Assembly: GCF_014050525.1 (NCBI RefSeq)
Contig: NZ_JACGAG010000017.1
Coordinates: forward strand, 1-52,635
DNA: 52,635 bases
Direction: 5' to 3'
DNA from: Clostridium sp. cel8
GTDB lineage: Bacteria; Bacillota; Clostridia; Clostridiales; Clostridiaceae
Part shown: piece after piece, positions 46,424 through 52,635 of the stretch
Position numbering within the stretch: position 1 is the first letter of the stretch
How the letters are laid out: the number at the start of each line of letters is the position of its first letter
The notes under the pieces: generated by a model
Told to the model about the DNA's origin: nothing
What the model saw: only the letters and a program-made list of their open reading frames with translations
The model's database searches: none
Program-made: the position numbers and the translations under genes

Positions 46424-46603
46424 TATGGTTATGATAAAGAATAGTAATAATTTTAAATCCTAAAGAGAGGCTACCTATGGTGGAAAGTAGCTGGATTGAA
46501 TTATGAAAGGAACTTTTGAACCATAATATTTAGAGATGAGCATATGCTAAGAAGGGTGGAACCGCGGATAAAAATTCGTCCCTTTAAATATGCTCTTTTT
46601 TTA
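46424..46603 (+). ncRNA. glycine T-box leader of glyS
   Basis: Stem I is closed by TATGGTT / AACCATA. It contains AGAGAGG, the GGTGGAAA distal loop and a specifier GGA at 46509-46511 in the context GAAA-GGA-ACTTTTGAACC. That parallels the known layout in which the codon is followed by ACTCTTGAGCC. The T-box sequence AAGGGTGGAACCGCGG is at 46552-46566, then a terminator (GAGCATA.../...TATGCTC plus T7). Uncharged tRNA-Gly should pair with it and turn glyS on. Confidence 0.93.
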
Positions 46604-46692
46604 TATTTTGCTTTTCTATTCAATAAAATATAAATTTATAATTTTTACTTTCTAGATTATAAAATATAAAACAAAGGAGATTGATTTGAAGT

Positions 46693-48075
46693 ATGTATAG
46701 TATGGATAAGATTGTTGCGTTAGCTAAAAATAGGGGATTTGTATATCCAGGTTCAGAGATATATGGAGGACTTGCTAATTCTTGGGATTATGGTCCTATA
46801 GGAGTAGAACTCAAAAATAACATAAAAAAGGCATGGTGGCAAAAATTTGTACATGAGAGTAAATATAATGTAGGATTGGACTCTGCTATACTCATGAATA
46901 ATGAAGTATGGGTAGCATCGGGACATGTTGGAAATTTTTCCGATCCTCTTATGGATTGTAAAGATTGTAAGTCTAGATTTAGAGCTGATAAATTAGTCGA
47001 ACAGCACATGACAGCTCAAGGAGTTGAAAAGGCAAGTGCAGATGGTTGGAGTAATGAAAAATTACAGCAATATATTAAAGATAACAATATAGCTTGTCCT
47101 AACTGTGGTAAAACCAATTTTACTGATATAAGACAATTTAATCTTATGTTTAAGACTTATCAAGGAGTAACAGAAGATTCAAAATCAGAAATATATTTAA
47201 GACCAGAAACAGCGCAAGGAATATTTATAAATTTTAAGAACGTACAAAGGACGAGTAGGAAAAAGGTGCCTTTTGGAATTGCTCAAATAGGTAAATCATT
47301 TAGAAATGAAATTACTCCAGGTAACTTTATATTTAGAATTAGAGAATTTGAACAGATGGAACTAGAATTTTTCTGCAAACCAGGTACAGATTTAGAATGG
47401 CATAGTTATTGGAAAGATTATTGTTGGAACTTCTTGTTGAATTTGGGATTGAAGAAAGAACATATAAGATTTAGAGATCATGATAAAGAGGAACTATCTC
47501 ATTATAGTAGTGCAACATCTGATATAGAATATCTTTTCCCATTTGGATGGGGTGAACTTTGGGGAATATCAGATAGAACAGATTATGACTTGAAAAAACA
47601 TCAGGAACATTCAGGAAAAGATATGAGTTATTTAGATCCAACTACTCATGAGAAATATTTGCCTTATTGTATTGAACCATCTGTTGGAGTAGATAGGGCA
47701 GTATTAGCATTTTTATCAGATGCATATGAAGAGGAGAAACTTGAAAATGGAGATATAAGAATAGTTATGCATTTCCATCCAGCAATAGCTCCTTTTAAAG
47801 CTGCAGTACTTCCATTAACTAAGAAGTTAAAAGATAAATCATTGGAGATATATGATGCCTTAAGAGAAGAACTAAATGTAGATTATGATGAGGCAGGAAG
47901 TATTGGAAAGAGATATAGAAGAGAAGATGAAATAGGAACTCCTTATTGTATAACTGTAGATTTTGATACTATGGAAGATAATACTGTTACTATAAGAGAT
48001 AGAGATACAATGGATCAATTTAGAATAAAGATAGAAGAAGTTAGTAATTTCTTAAAGGAAAAGATACGATTTTAG
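46693..48075 (+). CDS. glyS: glycyl-tRNA synthetase, dimeric (single-chain) type
   Basis: A 460-residue class II enzyme of the alpha2 type, not the two-gene glyQ/glyS type. Motifs: [13 protein letters not shown] near the start, cysteine pairs CKDC and CPNC (probable zinc insert), motif 2 [19 protein letters not shown] and motif 3 [13 protein letters not shown]. Controlled by the T-box upstream. AGGAGA lies 12 bases before the ATG at 46693; an ATG at 46702 is an alternative. Confidence 0.96.
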   Translation: MYSMDKIVALAKNRGFVYPGSEIYGGLANSWDYGPIGVELKNNIKKAWWQKFVHESKYNVGLDSAILMNNEVWVASGHVGNFSDPLMDCKDCKSRFRADKLVEQHMTAQGVEKASADGWSNEKLQQYIKDNNIACPNCGKTNFTDIRQFNLMFKTYQGVTEDSKSEIYLRPETAQGIFINFKNVQRTSRKKVPFGIAQIGKSFRNEITPGNFIFRIREFEQMELEFFCKPGTDLEWHSYWKDYCWNFLLNLGLKKEHIRFRDHDKEELSHYSSATSDIEYLFPFGWGELWGISDRTDYDLKKHQEHSGKDMSYLDPTTHEKYLPYCIEPSVGVDRAVLAFLSDAYEEEKLENGDIRIVMHFHPAIAPFKAAVLPLTKKLKDKSLEIYDALREELNVDYDEAGSIGKRYRREDEIGTPYCITVDFDTMEDNTVTIRDRDTMDQFRIKIEEVSNFLKEKIRF

Positions 48076-48086
48076 TTTTATAATTG

Positions 48087-48128
48087 AAAGACATAGGATA
48101 TATTTTAAAATGACCTATGTCTTTTATA
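48087..48128 (+). terminator. terminator after glyS
   Basis: AAAGACATAGG / CCTATGTCTTTT with a 16-base AT-rich loop. Confidence 0.8.
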
Positions 48129-48140
48129 TTACTTAATTTA

Positions 48141-48177
48141 TAACAAAAATTTACCGGATGTTTAACATCCGGTAAAT
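48141..48177 (-). terminator. minus-strand intrinsic terminator
   Basis: ATTTACCGGATGTT / AACATCCGGTAAAT is a perfect 14-bp inverted repeat with a 1-base centre. A T run (TTTTTGTTA) follows it only on the minus strand, so it ends leftward transcription. Confidence 0.75.
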
Positions 48178-48251
48178 AGGGTTTAATCATGGGGATATGT
48201 TATATGTTTAATTAAAACTTGGGGAATTATATTAATGTTTCCTTACGGCAC
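48141..48251 (-). ncRNA. candidate small RNA, about 110 nt, C-rich
   Basis: A leftward transcription unit in the glyS-murD gap with promoter TTGAAA-N18-TATACT (48258-48287) and the intrinsic terminator at 48141-48177. The predicted RNA has no convincing reading frame. It has two single-stranded CCCC motifs (TTCCCCAAG at about 48219-48227 and ATCCCCATG at about 48189-48197) and a further CCC before the terminator. Gram-positive trans-acting small RNAs often use such C-rich stretches to mask Shine-Dalgarno sites. No known RNA family recognised. Confidence 0.5.
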
Positions 48252-48257
48252 AATCAT

Positions 48258-48287
48258 AGTATATCATATAGTAAGATTGATTTTCAA
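48258..48287 (-). promoter_or_regulatory. minus-strand promoter of the candidate small RNA
   Basis: TTGAAA, 18-bp spacer, TATACT on the minus strand. The murD leader and its own promoter occupy the rest of the interval to 48457; nothing else is seen there. Confidence 0.5.
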
Positions 48288-48457
48288 TAGAAATATTTAA
48301 ATTATTTAATTTTAATATTTCTTTATAATATCTGATTTTATATAAAAATAAGTTTAAATTATTACTAATATATATAAATACCTTCATTAATGTACTATAA
48401 GTGATATAATTAATTCGTGTAAATTTTATTAAGATAGTTTGTTTTGGAGGGCTTTTG

Positions 48458-49834
48458 ATGAAAAATAAATTTATTGAATTCAAAAATTTTATAAAAGGAA
48501 AAGATGTTGCGGTTATAGGTATAGGAATTAGTAATAGGCCTTTGATAGATTTTTTATTGAAATTAGGTGCACAAGTGAGTGCTTTTGATAAAAAAAGTGA
48601 AGCTCAATTAGGGGATATTGCAAAGAAATTAAAAAATAAAGGAGTAAAGCTTATATCAGGTGAAGGGTATTTAGATAAATTAAATAACTTTCAGGTTATA
48701 TTTAAAACTCCATCAATGCGAATAGATAGTCCGGCTCTTGTAAAGGCAAAGGAAAATGGTGCATATATAACTTCTGAGATTCAAGAATTCATTAAATATT
48801 GTCCAGCTAAGATATTTGGAGTAACAGGTAGTGATGGAAAGACAACAACTACTACGTTGATATATAATATGCTAAAGCAGCAAGGTTATAAAAGTTGGAT
48901 AGGTGGTAATATAGGGATGCCACTGTTTAATAAAATAGAAGAGATAAAGAAAGATGATAAAGTAGTTTTAGAACTTTCAAGTTTTCAACTTATGGGTATG
49001 AAGTTTTCCCCTCAAGTTGCAGTAGTAACAAATATAAGCCCAAATCACCTTGATATACACAAGAATATGCAGGAATATGTGGATGCGAAAAAAAATATAT
49101 TTAAGTATCAAGATAAGAGTGATCTGTTAGTCTTAAATAGAGATAATGAATATACTAATAACATGGTAAATGAAGCGTGTGGGCTAACAAGGCAATTTAG
49201 TGTAAAAGAAGAGTTAACGTCAGGTGGTTATCTTAAAGGTGATACGTTATTTATTGACAATAATCCAATATGTAAATTAAATGAAATTAAACTTATGGGT
49301 ATTCATAATGTTGCTAACTTATTAACGGCTTTTTGTGCTGTAGAGGATGATGTAGACTTTGAAAATATGAGAAATGTAGCTACTACTTTTGAGGGAGTAG
49401 AGCATAGGTGTGAATTTATAAGGACTGTAAATGGAGTTAAATATTATAATGATTCTATAGCTTCAAGTCCAACAAGAACTTTGGCTGGACTTAATGCTTT
49501 TGAAAAACCAGTTATACTTATAGCAGGAGGATATGATAAGAAAATTCCTTTTGATGTTCTTGCTGAACAAGGATATTCCAAGATAAAAACACTTATTTTG
49601 TGTGGTAGTACAAAGAATAAGATAAAAGCGGCTTTTGAAAAAATAAAATCATCTAAAAATATAGAAATTCCTATAATCATGGTAGAATCCCTTGAAGAAG
49701 CTGTTTTAAAGGCTAAAGATATTGCAAGTGAAGGAGATATCGTTACATTATCTCCAGCTTGTGCTAGCTTTGATATGTTTGATAATTTTGAATCCAGAGG
49801 AAATAAGTTCAAAGAATTGGTAAATAATTTATAA
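48458..49834 (+). CDS. murD: UDP-N-acetylmuramoylalanine--D-glutamate ligase
   Basis: A 458-residue cytoplasmic ligase adding D-Glu (the product of MurI) to UDP-MurNAc-L-Ala. ATP-binding [11 protein letters not shown] is near residue 125, with [16 protein letters not shown] and [15 protein letters not shown] also visible. SD GGAGG is eight bases before the ATG at 48458. An imperfect hairpin after the stop (49858-49902) may terminate it. With murI and murC it supplies early wall precursors. Confidence 0.96.
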   Translation: MKNKFIEFKNFIKGKDVAVIGIGISNRPLIDFLLKLGAQVSAFDKKSEAQLGDIAKKLKNKGVKLISGEGYLDKLNNFQVIFKTPSMRIDSPALVKAKENGAYITSEIQEFIKYCPAKIFGVTGSDGKTTTTTLIYNMLKQQGYKSWIGGNIGMPLFNKIEEIKKDDKVVLELSSFQLMGMKFSPQVAVVTNISPNHLDIHKNMQEYVDAKKNIFKYQDKSDLLVLNRDNEYTNNMVNEACGLTRQFSVKEELTSGGYLKGDTLFIDNNPICKLNEIKLMGIHNVANLLTAFCAVEDDVDFENMRNVATTFEGVEHRCEFIRTVNGVKYYNDSIASSPTRTLAGLNAFEKPVILIAGGYDKKIPFDVLAEQGYSKIKTLILCGSTKNKIKAAFEKIKSSKNIEIPIIMVESLEEAVLKAKDIASEGDIVTLSPACASFDMFDNFESRGNKFKELVNNL

Positions 49835-49857
49835 ATTATCTATATGATAATGATTAA

Positions 49858-49902
49858 TTTTATCTCCTGTATTATTAAAAAGTAATATGGGGGATAATTA
49901 TT
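49858..49902 (+). terminator. imperfect hairpin after murD
   Basis: TTATCTCCTGTATTA and TAATATGGGGGATAA pair with mismatches or G-T pairs in the middle. It is a plausible but weak terminator. Confidence 0.4.
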
Positions 49903-49934
49903 AAAATTTTATATTATTTATAATATAAAAAGTA

Positions 49935-49963
49935 TTGACAGCTTATAAAAAAGGAAGTATAAT
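49935..49963 (+). promoter_or_regulatory. consensus promoter of tRNA-Ile2/tRNA-Ala
   Basis: TTGACA, 17-bp spacer, TATAAT, about 68 bp before tRNA-Ile2. Confidence 0.85.
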
Positions 49964-50030
49964 ATAAAACTGTAATCACTAATTACTAATTGTGTCGAAT
50001 GTAATTTAATTAATAATATAAATATAATAT

Positions 50031-50107
50031 GGATCTTTAGCTCAGTTGGTTAGAGCAACCGGCTCATAACCGGTAGGTCTGGGGTTCGAGTCCCTGAAGG
50101 TCCACCA
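50031..50107 (+). tRNA. tRNA-Ile2 (anticodon CAT, lysidine type)
   Basis: A 77-nt tRNA starting GGATCTTTAGCTCAG with anticodon loop CTCATAA. The body closely follows the Bacillus tRNA-Ile2 pattern (GGACCTTTAGCTC...AAGGTCCACCA) and not Met. It should read AUA after modification by TilS, encoded at 37850. CCA encoded. Confidence 0.88.
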
Positions 50108-50110
50108 TAT

Positions 50111-50186
50111 GGGGGTATAGCTCAGCTGGGAGAGCACCTGCCTTGCACGCAGGGGGTCAAGAGTTCGAATCTCTTTATCTCCACCA
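50111..50186 (+). tRNA. tRNA-Ala (anticodon TGC)
   Basis: A 76-nt tRNA with anticodon loop CTTGCAC. The acceptor stem GGGGGTA/TATCTCC has two G-T pairs, and CCA is encoded. The IS element begins one base after its 3' end. Confidence 0.93.
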
Positions 50187-50196
50187 TAAAATAAAG

Positions 50197-50246
50197 AGGC
50201 TGTCACATTAGCATAAAAAAATTTGCTAACGCGACAGCGTTTTTTA
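50197..50246 (+). terminator. terminator formed by the left IS end
   Basis: GCTGTC...TTAGCA / TGCTAA...GACAGC followed by GTTTTTT. It would stop the tRNA-Ile2/Ala transcript from entering the IS. Confidence 0.7.
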
Positions 50247-50371
50247 TGTATTTCATAGACTTTATATAATATTTAAAATTTAAATAACTTCAGTACTTAA
50301 AAATTGGTGCACTTTAATAAGGCTTTAATATTAAGGCTTTTTTAATTTATCAAGTTTTTAAAGCTTTAAAA

Positions 50372-51840
50372 TTATGCATCTTTTTTTAATGAGAAAAGAT
50401 GAGTTTCTGTTCTATTTGCTTGGATTTTATTATGTAGTTTATTTATATTATGTGCCATTGCTAGCAAAATACTTTCTGCCAAAACATTTTTTATGCCTTT
50501 ACTTAAATATCTGCGAAATCCCATATCCTGCTTTATTTCTCCTAATGAGCCTTCGGCTTGAATACTTCAATTCATTCTTAGCTGGTAACCTTCCTCGGTT
50601 AGAATTCTTTCAAGATTTTTAACTCGTTTTTCTAATGGAGTTTTACAGTTGTGTCCTTTTATGCATTTGCTTTTGTGAATACAGTTACTACAATCTTCAC
50701 AAGTATAAATCGTTTTTTTTTTACTTATATATCCTGTCTTACTTTTCCTTTGTATAATTTTTTTGACTTTAAGTTTCTTATTATTTTTACAAGTGTAATA
50801 ATCACCAATTTCAGTATAGTTCATATTTTGTATTCTACCTATATCATTTTTATATTTTCTTGTTTTTGATATTTCATAATTTGATGGCTTAATATATGAA
50901 AGCTGTCCGTTTTCTCTAAGGTAGACATAATTTTCTTCGCTCTCATAACCTGCGTCAGCAACAATTTTAAAATACTTAAAATATAGAGAATTCTCCATGC
51001 TTTTTATAAATGGAATTAATGTTTGTGTATCCATAGGCTGCGCCCCAACTGTAACCCATACTATATATTCAGAATCTAATCCATGTTGAACGTTGTAAGC
51101 AGGTTTTAATTGACCATTTTTCATAGCATCCTCTTTCATTCTCATAAAAATTGCATCGTTGTCTGTCTTAGAGTAACTATTATGCTTACCGCAGGTATGG
51201 ATTTTCTGTGTATATTCTTTTAACTTTTTATATGCTTTATCTTTATTTTATTTTGATATATAAGTTTTATTCCATACAGTTCCTCACATTCAGCAACTAA
51301 ATTAGATAATTTAATAAGTAATCTTCCTAAATTTTTTGAAACTGCTCTTTTCCAAACAAAAGTATATTTATTAGCACTTGCCTCTATCTTGGTACCATCA
51401 ATAAATATAGAATCTCCTGATACTTTTCCAATTTCATAAAGAAAGTTTGTCATTTCAGCCATAATCCTTTCTGAGCAAGGAGCAAAGTGAAGACTTCTAA
51501 ACCTTGCAAACGTAGAATGATCTGGTACTGGTGAACCTTCTAATAGGTACATGAAATTTACATCTCTTTTGCATGAAGTTTCCATTTTCCTTGAAGAATA
51601 GTTATGATTCATCTAAGAATAAAGTACAATCTTCAACATTTGACGAGGCGTAGCCTGATTTTCCCTTAATCGAGAATAACTCGAATATAAATCTGTTAAA
51701 TCCATCTCCTCTACAAATTGACTTAGCAAACGCACCGAATCATTATTTGGAACCATGTACTCAATATTTAATGGAAGTTTTAATTGATAATTCCTACGAT
51801 TTGAAGTATAATTTTTATGAAAATTAATGTTTTTGTTCAT
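50372..51840 (-). pseudogene. IS1182-family transposase, broken by two stops and a frameshift
   Basis: Reading leftward from 51840, the product begins MNKNINFHKNY with the N-terminal domain (VPNNDSVRLLSQFVEEMDL). It is cut by an in-frame TAG at 51613-51615 (LYS-stop-MNHNYSSRKME). It continues through the DDE region (PDHSTFARFR, FIDGTKIEA) and loses frame near 51235-51245 in an A/T-rich run. It resumes as CGKHNSYSKTDNDAIFMRMKED, VADAGYESEEN and a cysteine cluster, and meets a TGA at 50567-50569 before SIQAEGSLGEIKQDMGFRRYL. The joined product is about 490 residues, the full family length. No active enzyme is expected. Confidence 0.9.
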
Positions 51841-51904
51841 ACGTTAATTTTACTATAAATCTTTCACTCTTTCGAGTGGGAGATTTATTTTTATGCGAAA
51901 AACT

Positions 51905-51933
51905 GCCGCACTAATTTTTTAGTGCAACAGCCC
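51905..51933 (-). terminator. inward-facing terminator formed by the right IS end
   Basis: On the minus strand CTGTTGCACTAA pairs with TTAGTGCGGCAG, followed by TTTTTCG. It would stop leftward transcription arriving from the rrn side before the transposase. Confidence 0.6.
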
Positions 51934-51942
51934 CTTTATTTT

Positions 51943-52277
51943 GTAGAATTTTAAAATTCACGAATACATATATTTATCGAAGATAAAGTTTATTTTAATT
52001 TGAAACTAATTTAATGTTTCTCTTAATTTATTATTTGCTATATTACTGCCATTTTTTACATTATATAAAGAAAACTATTCCTGGCGTGTCAATATATGAT
52101 ATATGTAGAAATATTAATTTTTATGGAGAAAATAGAGGATAAATTGATATTTATATATAATTAACTATAGAAGGCTTTATAATTTGATGATAAAATAACA
52201 CTTGTCGTCTTAAGGGCGTACATAATAGTTTATCTTGTAAGTCAATTTTGAATTTCGATAAATATTTTAATTTAGTA
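51943..52277. other. AT-rich spacer upstream of the rrn promoter
   Basis: No credible gene. TAAAAT within TTGATGATAAAATAACA (52186-52201) resembles the downstream -10 region but has no good -35, so a second rrn promoter here is only possible. Confidence 0.5.
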
Positions 52278-52306
52278 TTGACATATTTGATAAAACATGA
52301 TAAAAT
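52278..52306 (+). promoter_or_regulatory. rrn operon promoter
   Basis: TTGACA, 17-bp spacer, TAAAAT, about 260 bp before the 16S gene; typical of a strong rRNA promoter. Confidence 0.8.
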
Positions 52307-52330
52307 AAACGAGTTGTTAGTTGAGTTATG

Positions 52331-52344
52331 TGATCTTTGAAAAT
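52331..52344 (+). promoter_or_regulatory. boxA-like antitermination element in the rrn leader
   Basis: TGATCTTTGAAAAT resembles boxA (TGCTCTTTGAAAA-type), and lies just downstream of the promoter in the transcribed rrn leader, as expected for Nus-factor antitermination. Confidence 0.6.
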
Positions 52345-52566
52345 TAAACAGAGCATAAATAAGTGAAAACTTATATAAATAAACCAGCAATTCTTTGTAT
52401 TAATTTTAAATGAGCAAAGGAAACTTTTAAATTTACAGAAGCGAGTAAGACAAGGAAAAGTTTGAGCGAGGAACAGAGTTTACTAAGGTAAATGAGTACT
52501 GAAGCGAATACTTTGACGCAGTATTACGAAGCTTATGGAAATTTCTAAGGGCATAAACAAACTTTT

Positions 52567-52635
<69 letters not shown>

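Larger units (their letters stand above)
50188..51942 (-). mobile_element. decayed IS1182-type insertion sequence
   Basis: About 1.75 kb bounded by imperfect inverted repeats: AAAATAAAGAGGCTGTCAC on the left, and AAAATAAAGGGGCTGTTGC read inward from the right. It holds a single leftward transposase frame with three inactivating lesions. Each end also contains a subterminal palindrome followed by a T run pointing inward. No clear target duplication is visible. It sits between tRNA-Ala and the rrn promoter. Confidence 0.85.

Noticed and set aside
48232-48483. 83-residue minus-strand frame across the murD start
   Set aside because: It overlaps the murD SD and start, has no SD of its own and has the Ile/Asn/Tyr/Lys composition expected of AT-rich DNA. 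The leftward promoter at 48258-48287 lies inside it.
49444-49812. 122-residue minus-strand frame within murD
   Set aside because: Antisense shadow of murD; low-complexity Ser/Leu/Phe content and no SD.
50374-50622. 82-residue plus-strand frame at the left of the IS
   Set aside because: It lies antisense to the C-terminal part of the transposase pseudogene and has no SD.
52151-52390. 79-residue minus-strand frame over the rrn promoter
   Set aside because: It runs through the rrn promoter and boxA-like leader, and its composition is that of random AT-rich sequence.

Overview
The window looks like the chromosome of a low-GC, endospore-forming member of the Clostridia, most likely Clostridium sensu stricto. 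The evidence is strong AT bias, consensus TTGACA/TATAAT promoters, strong Shine-Dalgarno (SD) sites with many TTG/GTG starts, a dense set of sporulation genes (purR-spoVG-glmU-prs, spoVT-yabM-mazG, yabP-yabQ-divIC, spoIIE), an H-NOX chemoreceptor of the anaerobe type, and a dimeric glycyl-tRNA synthetase behind a T-box. The species cannot be fixed from the sequence alone. Much of 15.2-41.7 kb follows the gene order known around the Bacillus subtilis origin side (purR to ftsH).

Layout. 1-4.2 kb: the 5' end of a leftward gene, then murI, a DUF3783-like gene, an XRE regulator with a degenerate S24 domain, and an H-NOX/methyl-accepting chemotaxis fusion. 4.2-9.4 kb: a leftward pflX-like radical SAM gene and a ykvI-like membrane protein, then a rightward lipoprotein, a second radical SAM protein and comB. 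9.2-13.1 kb: a leftward cobalt uptake operon cbiMNQO under a cobalamin riboswitch, followed by a HAD phosphatase and a 49-residue membrane peptide gene. 13.2-15.0 kb: a small membrane protein and murC, leftward. 15.2-34.4 kb: purR, spoVG, glmU, prs, a two-component system, an HtrA-like protein lacking the whole catalytic triad, pth, mfd, a PrsA-like foldase, spoVT, yabM, mazG, hup, rqcP, yabP, yabQ, divIC and an S1-domain gene. 34.6-35.0 kb: four tRNAs (Leu, fMet, Met, fMet). 35.3-44.2 kb: spoIIE, tilS, hpt, ftsH, an FlK-like thioesterase, coaX and dusB. 44.3-49.8 kb: greA, lysS, T-box-glyS and murD. 50.0-52.6 kb: tRNA-Ile2 and tRNA-Ala, a decayed IS1182-type element, an rrn promoter/leader and the first bases of a 16S rRNA gene.

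How it fits together. Cell-wall precursor genes (murI, murC, murD, glmU, yabM) are interleaved with sporulation control (spoVG with a sigma-H-type promoter, spoVT, spoIIE with the unusual 21-bp promoter spacing, yabP/Q, divIC). Translation and RNA quality genes (pth, rqcP, tilS, dusB, lysS, glyS, tRNAs) form a second theme. TilS and its expected substrate tRNA-Ile2(CAT) are both present. 

Most of the window is ordinary conserved chromosome. The parts most worth attention are: the HtrA homologue with His, Asp and Ser all replaced, directly downstream of a two-component system; a probable C-rich small RNA at 48141-48251 on the minus strand, with its own promoter and terminator; related 11-bp tandem repeats upstream of both the two-component operon and the H-NOX chemoreceptor; the unannotated 49-residue peptide gene; and the IS element whose two ends both form inward-facing terminators. 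I did not find a clearly new multi-gene defence or mobile system.
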